From Beroe forskalii (taxonomy: Eukaryota; Ctenophora; Nuda; Beroida; Beroidae): a stretch of 64,000 bases of DNA. Location of the stretch: contig WFMF01000610.1 in the NCBI GenBank assembly GCA_011033025.1, forward strand, positions 27,051 to 91,050. Reading direction: 5' to 3'. The notes below the pieces were generated by a model. It made no database searches. It worked only from the letters and a program-made list of their open reading frames with translations, and was not told where the DNA came from. The position numbers and the translations under genes were made by a program. Position 1 is the first letter of the stretch. The number at the start of each line of letters is the position of its first letter. Of the stretch, positions 1 through 9,150 are shown one piece after another.

Positions 1-212
1 TTCCAAGGAAGTGTTCCATCACCAACAGGATCATCTCCGCCAAAGACCACGCCTCCGTGCAGATCAACATCGGAGAGCTCGATGAGAATGGTACCCTGAC
101 CGGCAAGAACTTCACCTTCGCCAGCTGTGGCTTCGTCAGAGAAATGGGGGAGGCTGACGATTCCTTCAACAAGTTGTGTTCAGACGCCAAGATCCTGAAC
201 TTCAACAACTAA
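1..212 (+). CDS. RPS21: Ribosomal protein eS21 (RPS21), C-terminal exon, partial
   Basis: The window opens inside an open frame (first complete codon at 3) that reads PRKCSITNRIISAKDHASVQ and ends at TAA 210-212. The PRKC-S-NRII-AKDHASVQ core and the later CGFVREMGEADDS segment match the small eS21 family, a 40S subunit surface protein of about 83 residues, so roughly the last 69 residues are present. The N-terminus lies before base 1. The C-terminal tail (about the last 15 residues) differs from the vertebrate form, as is usual in this family. NAXE begins about 200 bases downstream on the same strand. Identification is from recognisable family residues; the missing start cannot be judged. 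Confidence 0.9.
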   Translation, partial: PRKCSITNRIISAKDHASVQINIGELDENGTLTGKNFTFASCGFVREMGEADDSFNKLCSDAKILNFNN

Positions 213-416
213 TCAGAAGATTATTTCCTGCCCTAAAGCGATCTGAAGGATCTAGATACTCAGTGATATATTGGATTATATATTGCTTTTTATTTATTAA
301 GTTGTCGTCATCACTTGTTTTCCGAACACTGCTTTTCGTGCAAGTTATTGTTTCACACACCCTTAGTGATTGAAATATCACAAGGTCTAATCCGCTGTCT
401 CTCTGCTCTAGGATGA

Positions 417-3400
417 ATGGTATGGTATAGGAAGCATGTTGTTTTCGTGTGTATGACTGCAGCACTTGTCACCCATTTTGTGAGAAACTCGTGGAAGCTC
501 GGGTTCGCAAACATGTCATCCACAGTCACCTACCTAGGACAGAAACAGGCTCAACTCATTGATCAGGAACTGTTCAATGATTACCGCTACTCTATCGACC
601 AGCTCATGGAACTAGCAGGTAACTGCCTCAAAATAACTGATTTTTAATTCATTGTCTTCCTGGTAGTGACACTGATAGAACTTGATGTTTTGGTTGCTCT
701 ATGATTTTTTTTTCCAAGTGTAGTCATCTTGTTGGTTGTCAGTTTAGGTTACTTTGGACCCATTCCCCCTTAATAACAGCGATTAGACTCTGAAAATGGA
801 CCGTGTGATTCAATAACTATGACCGATTATACTTAATAAGGGGTGATAACTTTCATGCCATCAAAAAATTGGGTACAGAAGCTGTGTTTTTAGGGTGTCT
901 GGATGTGTCAAGCCATTCTCGCCGTTTTCAATCCATGTTGCCCGCCCATATGTGTGCAGAGTTGCAGACCGCTCGATAGAAAAAGGCCCCGATAAAGACG
1001 CGCGAAATTGTGTGCTTTTGACAGAATTGGCGAAAGTGTCACACAGGATTACAGGGTAGCACATATCACCAATGGTGCCACTAAATGGCACCAATGGATC
1101 TCCATTGGTACCAATGGCGATTGCTGAAATGGCACCAATGGTGCACCCTATCTCCATTGGTACCATTGGCGATCGCCATTGGATGCCAATGGTACTATTT
1201 ATAAATGGTGCCAATGGCGCCATAAAGAAGCGATACTAAATTCAAGATCTCCATTTAAGAGGGTAGAAGCACCAATGGTGCCATTTGCGACAAAGATGCC
1301 AATGGTGCCATTAAAATGGCGCCAATGGTATTAATGGTGCCATTGGCACCATTGTTTGCAATGATGCCATTTAAATAGCGACAATGGTGTCATTGGCATC
1401 AAATTCAATGGAACATTTGACAGTTGACACCATTGGACTTATTGGTACCAATGGTGCCACTGGCACCATTTAAATTCAACCAATGGTGCCATTGGTTCTA
1501 TTGCTACCATTGGCACCAATGGTGCCATTGGCACCAATGGTGCCATTGGCACCATTTAAATGGCGCCAATGGTGATTTAATTGCGATGACGATGGCAATG
1601 ATTTAAATGACACCATTCATTAGTGGCACCATTGGAATCATTGCCATCTTGTCAGGCGTTGCCTGACCCCCCTGACGACGTCAGACAATTGCCATCGTCA
1701 TCGCAATTCTATCATCATTGGCGCCAATGGCATCATTGGCGCCAATGGCACCATTGGTGCCATTGCTGCTTCTACCCTCTAATGGTGATCTCGACTTTAG
1801 TATCGCTTCTTAATGGCACCAATGGCGATCGCCAATGGTAACATGGAGTAAGATAGGGCGCACCATTGGTGCCATTTCACTTTTCAGCAATCACCATTGG
1901 TACCAATGGAGATCCATTGGTGCCATTTATTAATGGCACCAATGGTGCCACTTTAAATGATTTAAAGTGGCGCCATTGGTGATATGTGCTATCCTGTAGG
2001 ACACTTTCGCCAACAGAATTTATATAGAAAGTTGAAACGCGCAGAGGAAATCCGCGCGTCTTTATCGAGGCCAGGCCTCTGTCAATCGAGCGGTTCACAC
2101 ATGCGTTGTGTACCAACTGCAAAATGGGGGCAGTTTGACATTTTTATTGATATTCGGAACGAACGTGCTGCGCCGGATAGGTCAGAAACTGAACACAGTT
2201 TCCGAACCATCCACTTTCTTTTAAGGGGAACTGAAGGAGGTTCACCTCATGTTTTGGAAAACGCGAATTTGGACGTACTCAAAATTTTGACGGTGGTCTT
2301 GAAGTTGAGTCCATAGGTCATCATTAGTCATACACAGCTCATGTGGAGGTAATGGTATCGGAGAAATGGGGTCCAAAGTCGAAAATTTACGCTAAATGGG
2401 CTCAAAATTTTGGAGGCAAAATACGGCTCGATTTCTTTCTGAGTAATTTGGTCTCCTAACTTAATAATGCAAAAAGAATCATGCAAAAATATTATTCGTA
2501 GCCGAAGTTATAAATATAAGCCTTTGAATGTAGGACACTTTGGAAAAATCGGCTTTTGAGAATGAGATATACGCAATCGGCAATGAAGGGTACGTCTCCC
2601 ATATAAACGGGAGCCTTCATTATCTATGACAATGACGTCACTCAGAAAAATATAATCAAGCGCACCTAGCGCTTTAAGGACTAGGGTTAGGGTCAGGATT
2701 AGGGTCAGGATTAGGGTCAGGATTTGTTAGGGTTAGGGTTAGGATTAAGGTTAGGGTTTTGGTTAGGGCTATGGTTAGGTTTAGGATACAGAAAAATTGA
2801 CGTTTAGATCTGTGACGTCACTCAGGGCCGTTTATATGGGCGAGATACCCAATGAAGGTCTTTTTTAGAAAACACGAATTTGAGATATGAGTTGGCCAGG
2901 GTGTGTACCAATATTTTGACGGTGGTCTTGAGTCCATAGGTCCAACATTGCCCATGTGAGGCCTCGGAGCAAAAATGGCGTCCAAAATCGAAATTTTATC
3001 TGATGGAGATAGAGCTTAGCTTTTGATTGCATTCGATTCGTCTCGACGAGCTGATCATTTCAGTGTATTTGTTTGTCAAAATTGGATGAAAAATGGCCAA
3101 GTTATGCCCATGCGAAGCCCGCGTGCCAAAGTGGCAGTTGGCCTATTTTGGGCCTTAAGATGGCCATTTTGGCCACATTTTTAGAGATATGAGCTTCAAA
3201 CTTGTTTTGCCCATCATTTAGGTCAGAATTGATGGGCAAACCAATTTTTAAGTGAATTGGACCTTATTTGGCCATTTTAACCCATAAAAACCTTCAAAAA
3301 TCCACTAAATCGCTTTTATCTCAGTTTTTTTTTTTAATTTCAAAATTCAAATTTTACATGAAATATATTTTACAATGTCATTCAGGTTAAAACATTCTGT

Positions 3401-6400
3401 CTTTCCTACTTGGCCAAAATAGCACAGTAAAATATAAATCAAGTGCAAAATCTGGGCTAAACTCCCAACACAGCGTTAACCATTATTACAGGGAGGCCCG
3501 TCATAAACATCAATCAATAAATAGGTTATTTATATGTAATAAATAATAACAATAGTAATCAATAATTATGTCATCTGATAAAATTAAATCACAAACTCAC
3601 AAATTTGGTAAATTAACCAAAATTGAAATAATATGGTTGTCAATTGTAATCAATTGACAACCCAAATGGACTTTACTTTTTTCGCTACTCCTCCGCCATT
3701 TTTCAATGTTTCTGCATGAAATTTTCAGAATCGCTTTGAAACTTAATTTCGCACTTATGTTATTGACCAAAATTTTGAGTTAGGCCTCCAAAAATTTTTA
3801 TGCCCATGAGAGCCAAAATCCCCGGGGATTTTGGCTCTCATGGGCATAAAAAAATTTTCTGAAAATTTCATGCAGAAACATTGAAAAATAAGATAATAAA
3901 TCCATGCATTAATTAAACAATCCCAACGGCCAACAATGTACAATTACATTCAATTCAAAACTCAAACGGCAATCAGAGTCCCCACAGCCTTCAGGAAGGT
4001 CAGCTTGTTGTCGTAGGCGTCGATCAGTCTGACAAGGTTCTCGTACTTCACCCAGCGATGATCCCGAGGAGGAGGAGGAGGCTTCCTCATCGTCTGCTGA
4101 GACATTTTCCACTCAGTGATGTCCTTCTCCTTTCTGAGGACGTCGAGGAACTTCCACATGGTAGGTTTGCAGGCGCCCATCAGGGAGTGGAATCCTCTGT
4201 GCCAACCCTCTGCGATGTTGCTGCTCCTAGGAAGAGAGGCGATGACAGAGTGATGGTGGTTCCACATGTAGGGGGAGAAGAGACACACAGGACTGATACA
4301 GGAGCTCCATTGGACTGGTAGTCCCAGAGTACTTACTGTATGGGATTCCCGTAGTGTTCCCTGTCCCATGGGACTGCTTTTTCACATGACAGTATTCCCG
4401 TGGGGTCCTGTAGTACTTACCGCATGCAATCAGCAATGGGTCCCTGTCAGTTGCCCTGAGGTTTCGATCTTTTAAGGCGCGGCATATTACGCCACGCTCG
4501 GGCATTTTTTTTGCGGCGCATTATGTACTTATTAAAGTACATTTGCGCGCTGTTACGCGCTGCAAAAAAATTTTCAAGCGCGGCATGACACGCCGCGCCT
4601 GAAAGGTATTGGCTTATGGCTATTTTCACATATGTGACAATAGTTCGTTCAGTAAGGAACCCCCCAGTTTCAATTCCAGTTCCCTGTTTAACATGCCGTA
4701 CACTTACAGCAAGGGCACAACTGAGTGAGACATAAATTGTATTTGAAGGTTAATAATCTTGTAAAAAGACACAACATTGAAGTTGGCAATTAGAATTGTC
4801 TTAAAAAATATTAATATTCAAATTTTGGAGTCTTAAGCAGTGATTGTTCATCAGTTTCCTCGCACGGCCACAATAAGTTCACTAAAATTAAAAGGTTTTA
4901 AAAGGTCCTTGAAGGTGATATTTTATCTCGCTCCTATAAAAGTTCTATTGTAGTTGGTCAATGTAATTTAATCTAACATTGGCTGCGTTCGGGAAGATTT
5001 AAAACACAAGGGTCCACTCTTATGCAAGGATTTTCATAGCTCAGAAGTCGCAGAAGAACTGTCTCTGAATCTATTAGTATTAGCTTGTAGTATCTTCTCA
5101 TAATTTGTATGAGCAATACTCTCTTGTATGAGTAATGTTATCTGGATGTATGATGCACATGCTTCTGATAGTTCCTCATGCCAGGAATTTGGTGCACGCT
5201 CTTAATGGTATCCACGATGAGCTTAGGGTTGTGTGAGTTGCACAGGTTGCTCAGTCTGTAGGTGTACTTGGTGATGGGGATGCGTCTGTCTGCGGTAACA
5301 CTTCCCTGTAAAACGTGCTGAGCACGTCCTTGTTGCATTGGGGATTGTTGATCCTCTGCCTCTCTCCCTCCCATCCCGTCCCCATATTCCCTGCCGTCCC
5401 CTCCCTGCCACAGACACCACTATCCTCAGCACCGTCCTCCCTCGCCTCCTCCTCCATCTTCTCATGGTACTCTCTATCTCCATCCCCACGTTCAGGTTGA
5501 GTCTGTCTCGTCTGCGTCTCAGTGTCTCCAGCAGCACATCAGGAGTGGCTACTGGGTCTCGAGGAGGAGACAGTACGGGAGGAGGGCTCTCCAGTTCATC
5601 ACCAAGGAAGGGGTGCCCCAGAAATACTGACAACTTGTCGTGGTAGGTCCTACGGAGGTCCCCGAACACAGAAGCGTGGCTCTCCGTGGTCATGTTCTTC
5701 ACAATCTGGTACTGCTGCTCCACACTCTCCTTGTACAGTCGCGGGTATATCTGCTCGGTGTTGTTCATCCAGTTGAGGCTCCAGCAGTCGCCCAGGAAGA
5801 CTCCCAATGTCATCGTCCCACACAGGCGTAGGAGGACTCCATGGAGTTGGCTGCTGTCAGAGCGGTCATGTTCAGGTCCGGACTAAGTCCTTGGAACATG
5901 GATCCGGAGAAGCAGGCCTCCACATACCAGAGCATCTGGGAGTACCTGCCCATCCTGTGCATGTCGTGCAGTGTCTGGTTCAGGTCCACCAAGTGCAGCT
6001 CGTCGTTAGGGAAGCCCAGCACGCCGTTATCTCCATGGTCCACGAAGTTCACGAAGACATGGTCCTTGGGGCCGCTAGCCAGCGTCTTCCTGCTCCCAAC
6101 CCTCATTTCCTCACCTCGCAGTACCTTCAGGAAGTTCTCCGGGTTGACATCTTGACCCATGTAGTCTATCATGGTGCCCTCGTACACATCCGTACCGTGC
6201 AGGGCGTTGATGATTTGACCAGGGTACTTGTTAGCCTTGTTGAATGCTATGTCGTTGTACATCATCACCACGACTTGAGCCTTGGGTATGCCGTGGTGTT
6301 TGGTTAGGAGTCTGTAGAGGTGGCACACGTCGGACTGGTGTCTGTAGTTCATCCAGCCAGCAGATCCCGCCACCATAACCACCCATATCTTACCATGCCT

Positions 6401-8053
6401 GCTCTCCACATCAGCTTTAGCTTCGTTCACCAAAGCATCAAACTTTGATCCTTGAGCAACAAGGAACAAGGCTACTAGGCAAACGATCGATGGTCTCATT
6501 GTTAAACGAACGGATTGATTCGAAAAGTAAAGCGAACGCCAATGAATTAGATTTTTGCCCTGTTATTGCATTAAGAAGTTCGAAGTGTCAGGTTACAGTG
6601 TCATTACTCATCATGCGATTCAGAAGTCATATGATTCATTGATTTACTGTCACGAGAAACTGTTATCTGACGCCACTGATATCATTGTGTACATTCTAAG
6701 AACTCGTGTTGAATGATTAATCAATTTCAAATTATCTGTAAAATTGCGAAATAAGATAATAGCACTTCTTCACTACAACCACACCAACTAACCACTTGAG
6801 GTTAGTTGGAAATGGTTCACACTCGCAGTTCATGCTGCAAAACTTTTTGGGTATCGAGGAGACCTGACTTGGTTCGACATTGAGTGTGTCCCATAACCAA
6901 GGACATTGTCTAAACGTTCGGTAAAACTGGACCTATATGGCGAGTTCCTCGATATGCAAAAAAAAAAAATAGCACTTCTAGATCCTCGAATCTGATTGGT
7001 ATCACAATAATTATCTATTTTCTCAGTAGACTGTACCCGACCTCATACCTAGGTCTGGCAGTAGCTACAGCAGTACAGAAGTCGTACCCCAGCTCAGGAG
7101 ACAATAAAGTGCTTGTAGTGTGTGGTCCGGGTAACAATGGGGGCGATGGTCTGGTGGCGGCCAGACACCTGGCTCTCTTCGGGTACACCCCCTCTGTGGT
7201 GTACCCCAAACAACCCGACAAACACCCCTTCACCCCACTCCTGCACCAGGTAACTTAACAAACACCCCTTCACCCCACTCCTGCACCAGGTAACTTAACA
7301 ATCCGCCCCTTTACTCTCCTTCACCAGGTAACTTAACAAACACCCCTTCACCCCACTCTTGCACCAGGTAACTTAACAAACACCCCTTTACTTTCCTGCA
7401 CCAGGTTAGTGACGCTTACTCAAGCGTTTTATATGTCGTTGTATAGCAGGACCGAGGGTAACTTTCACTTTTCAGTAGATAACATTGCAATTCGCATCAA
7501 CTTCATCAAATCGCATGTATGTGCTGTACTCACTACCATTTCTTGCAGATAAGAGGCATGGGTATTCCGGTCACCACAGACCTTCCTGAAGACCTCACCG
7601 CCTACACCTGCATTGTAGACGCTGTCTTCGGGTTCAGTTTTCAGGGCTCCATCAGGTCTCCCTTCCACACCATTATACCTGCCCTTGCTAACACCAGCAC
7701 TCCTGTTGCCAGTGTGGACGTTCCTTCAGGTGAGATAAGTTAACCTTTACAAATTACAACTGAATGAGCTGTGAACTAAACCCACCACCTTCACCCACAC
7801 TCCTCACCCACCCCCTTCACCTACCCTCTTCACCAACCCTCAATCCTCAGGATGGAACGTGGAGGAAGGGAGTCCCCCGGAGGGTCTACAGCCAGACATC
7901 CTGGTGTCTCTGACTGCCCCCAAACTCTGCGCTAAGAACTTCACGGGGCGCCACCATTGGTTGGGAGGCAGGTTTGTGCCCCCAGACCTCGCTAAGAAAC
8001 ACGAGCTACATCTCCCTGAGTACCCGGGCTCCGAACAAGTAGTCCTCATTTGA
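417..8053 (+). CDS. NAXE: NAD(P)HX epimerase (NAXE / APOA1BP), four exons, intact copy
   Basis: NAXE interconverts the R and S forms of hydrated NAD(P)H so that the NAXD dehydratase can repair them. Exons by splice sites and phase: 417-618, 7053-7249, 7549-7729, 7851-8053, totalling 783 nt (260 residues), against 288 in human. Exon 1 encodes [20 protein letters not shown] and DQLMELAG; exon 2 has the nucleotide-binding [17 protein letters not shown]; exon 3 has [11 protein letters not shown] and SVDVPSG; exon 4 has [29 protein letters not shown] 417 gives a basic, hydrophobic leader that could be a mitochondrial targeting peptide; ATG 513 (MSSTVTYLG) would give a cytosolic form. Intron 1 is 6.4 kb and contains an antisense legumain copy and several repeats. 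A truncated inverted copy lies at 16827-19402. All phases agree, so this appears to be the functional copy. Confidence 0.9.
905..2105. repeat. Foldback-type element of iterated CCAATGGTGCCATTGG palindromes
   Basis: About 1.1-1.2 kb in NAXE intron 1. The sides form a long imperfect inverted repeat: roughly 960-1271 pairs with 1768-2105. For example GGCGAAAGTGTC...AGCACATATCACC on the left matches the reverse complement of GGTGATATGTGCTATCC...GACACTTTCGCC on the right, and AAAGACGCGCG occurs in both arms. The centre (1272-1767) and inner arms are built from short palindromes such as CCAATGGTGCC and GGCACCATTGG, repeated dozens of times with CCATTTAAAT links. Apparent ORFs (for example 861-1223 minus, 1424-1606 plus) are products of the repeat and are not called. 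It looks like a non-autonomous foldback/MITE element; no transposase is present. Confidence 0.7.
2106..2680. other. Intron sequence with diverged repeat pieces, no gene seen
   Basis: No coding exon recognised. A stretch around 2276-2320 (TTTTGACGGTGGTCTTGA) recurs near 2913-2935. A block at about 2580-2645 (AATGAAGGGTACGTCTCCCATATAAACGG, given here only in outline, then GACGTCACTCAG) reappears inverted around 2810-2870, enclosing the TTAGGG-like tract, so the region 2580-2870 is itself a small inverted-repeat element. Confidence 0.45.
2681..2795 (+). repeat. Degenerate telomere-like (TTAGGG)n tract
   Basis: Runs of TTAGGG and variants (TTAGGGTCAGGA, TTAGGATTAAGG, TTAGGGCTATGG) fill about 110 bases on the plus strand. 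TTAGGG is the ancestral animal telomere repeat. Here it is degenerate and interstitial, sitting in the loop between inverted segments at about 2580-2640 and 2810-2870, so it may be cargo of a small element rather than a former chromosome end. Confidence 0.6.
2871..3698. other. NAXE intron 1 sequence, AT-rich, no gene seen
   Basis: No open reading frame with recognisable protein similarity. The stretch 2940-3300 has repeated-looking phrases (AAAATGGC, GGCCATTTT) but no clear unit; 3480-3660 is very AT-rich and simple. Confidence 0.4.
3699..3889. repeat. Nested hairpin with a near-perfect palindrome
   Basis: Outer arms TTTCAATGTTTCTGCATGAA (about 3701-3720) and its complement (about 3868-3888) enclose an inner palindrome at about 3795-3852. 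Its arms read TATGCCCATGAGAGCC then AAAATCCCC and mirror exactly around the central CCCC/GGGG at 3823/3824, with no loop. Likely a small foldback element or the remnant of one; no TSD was identified. Confidence 0.65.
3962..4267 (-). pseudogene. Fragment of a MULE/FLYWCH-associated transposase-like protein
   Basis: The minus-strand frame ends at a stop near 3962 and reads [20 protein letters not shown] followed by [20 protein letters not shown]. The pattern N-xx-EGWH-xx-F...PTxWKF...L resembles the C-terminal part of MULE-like transposase proteins that often carry FLYWCH zinc fingers. Only the last 90 or so residues are present, with no DDE catalytic region, so this is a remnant. The left arm of the large inverted duplication begins inside this fragment at about 4268, and the right arm stops at the matching point near 22002. 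Family assignment rests on a short motif and is tentative. Confidence 0.4.
4475..4600. mobile_element. GC-rich hairpin MITE (AGGCGCGGCAT ends), left-arm copy
   Basis: About 126 bases with inverted ends AGGCGCGGCAT...ATGACACGCCGCGCCT and inner inverted GCGGCGCA / TGCGCGC blocks around TACTTTAATAAGTAC. No coding capacity. The same element sits in the right arm at about 21658-21784, so it was inserted before the duplication. Confidence 0.6.
5138..6499 (-). pseudogene. Legumain-like protease, frameshifted left-arm copy
   Basis: The minus-strand reading from ATG 6499 is nearly identical to the intact copy at 19747-21075 for about 226 codons, covering the signal peptide, the YRHQ substrate-pocket motif, VDHG with the catalytic His and EACFSGSM with the catalytic Cys. 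Near 5810-5815 a 2-nt loss and a 1-nt gain relative to the other copy break the frame. Similarity continues in the 5223-5813 frame through the linker, then shifts again around 5460-5470 and in the C-terminal prodomain. The gene is intronless, lies in NAXE intron 1 on the opposite strand, and probably makes no full protein unless the indels are assembly errors. A truncated product would retain the catalytic dyad but lose the S1-pocket Asp region and prodomain. Confidence 0.85.
7220..7404 (+). repeat. Tandem 40-bp repeat duplicating the NAXE exon 2 splice donor
   Basis: The unit is the last 30 nt of NAXE exon 2 (codons for [10 protein letters not shown]) plus the first 10 nt of the intron (GTAACTTAAC). 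Donor-like CAG|GTAACTT junctions occur at 7249/7250, 7289/7290, 7327/7328 (TTCACCAG variant) and 7367/7368, with a final CAG|GTTAGT at 7404/7405. The first donor keeps the exon 3 phase. Use of any later donor adds GTA ACT TAA, an immediate in-frame stop. The array is larger in the right arm. Confidence 0.85.
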
Positions 8054-8571
8054 GAGGGAACAGCCAGTGCTCAGGTTTGATAAGTTCAAGTTTAAACACA
8101 TCAAGTAAATTACAGATTACGATTGAAAGTATGATCCTCAACTACCTCTTAATATGATTTTCGCCCAAAAAAGCGATTGATGTTTTGTAAAATGTGGTTA
8201 ATTTTGAATTGTAATTACCTAGATATGAAGAGATTTGTAATATTGTATTTTTGCTTTAAAATTTTTATCAGTTTTGAATTGCATGTTACCGTATATTATT
8301 ATTTTTTGTATTACACTCAGAACAGAATTCCGAAGACGAATGTGACTAGTGAAACACATTACAGAACAAATCTTGGAAGGAATCTGAAGTATTCAATCAT
8401 TATTGCAAACATTATTGAATCAAAAACACTCAATAAGTCATAACTCATGAGAGGCTTAAGTAAAAGTTTATTAATATTCATATCTAGGCATTTCTTTCAT
8501 TTACATGTGTAATTACATCGGCTTTGTCCATAATTTCTGAAGACAAGTTGTGCTGTTGTACAACTTCACGT
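8054..8571. other. Region between convergent NAXE and membrane ORF, no gene seen
   Basis: AT-rich 3' flank of NAXE and of the opposing small ORF. A minus-strand polyadenylation-like AATAAA lies near 8460-8480 (plus strand TTTATTAATATT). An ORF of 88 codons at 8177-8443 is AT-driven and has no similarity I recognise. Confidence 0.4.
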
Positions 8572-8880
8572 TCACTTCACTGTCCCTGACTGATCGTTTA
8601 GTATCTCCTCTTCTCTGATATGTTGTTCTCCCCGTTCAACGTCAGATAACATCGCCTCATCCCATAATGTCACGTTATCTCCGTCAGTAACTAATGCCTG
8701 CTCCTCATTGGTTGATCTCTTTGTCACGTGACTGTGTTTGAAGTGGGGTGTTCCGCACAGGCAGCACCCGGAGCAGCAGAGACACACGTACACCACAAGG
8801 CCCAGGAAGGCGCCCGCCACCAGCGCCATATACACGTACACCAGCGTGCAGCTAACCGGGGCGTCGGAGGGTTCGTGCAT
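8572..8880 (-). CDS. Small single-pass membrane protein ORF, unknown
   Basis: A 102-codon ORF from ATG 8880. Residues about 10-45 are strongly hydrophobic and cysteine-rich ([20 protein letters not shown] then [10 protein letters not shown]), fitting one transmembrane helix with a juxtamembrane cluster that could be palmitoylated. A charged tail of about 55 residues follows, containing [21 protein letters not shown] do not recognise a family. It could also be the last exon of a longer gene, as no promoter or start context is visible and a 21-bp minisatellite abuts the start. The right-arm copy (16000-16300) is frameshifted, but the tail amino-acid frame is conserved there. It is divergent from separase exon 1, about 270 bases away. 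Confidence 0.45.
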   Translation of the reverse strand: MHEPSDAPVSCTLVYVYMALVAGAFLGLVVYVCLCCSGCCLCGTPHFKHSHVTKRSTNEEQALVTDGDNVTLWDEAMLSDVERGEQHIREEEILNDQSGTVK

Positions 8881-8883
8881 CAC

Positions 8884-9060
8884 GCGTTACTTAGTGTCTG
8901 TTAGCGTTACTTAGTGCCCTGTAACGCATTACTTGGTAACGCGTTACTTAGTAACTTAATGATCTGTCACGTGTTACTTAGTGTCCTTTCAGGCTTTACT
9001 TAGTACTCTATCACGCGTTACTTAGTGTCCTGTCACGCGATACTTAGTGCCCTGTCATGC
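8884..9060. repeat. 21-22-bp minisatellite (GTTACTTAGTGTCCTGTCACGC) between divergent starts
   Basis: About eight imperfect units built on ACGCGTTACTTAGTG and CCTGTCACG fill the gap between the small membrane ORF (minus) and separase exon 1 (plus). The matching block in the right arm is at about 15820-15990. Units contain ACGCGT and CACGTG/CACGCG cores. Confidence 0.7.
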
Positions 9061-9150
9061 ATGATAGTTTGATGTTATCTTCTAAAATCTGAATTGAGTT
9101 ATATCATGAAATTCTTCTGGCAGGAAATGACCCTTTCTTTCTTCTTGTAG

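Noticed and set aside
861-1223. 120-codon minus-strand ORF and neighbours at 1424-1606, 1623-1841, 1877-2122
   Set aside because: All lie in the CCAATGG foldback repeat; the amino-acid patterns simply mirror the DNA repeat.
5223-5813. Separate 196-codon gene
   Set aside because: It is the frameshifted middle of the left-arm legumain copy, with the C-terminal part out of frame.
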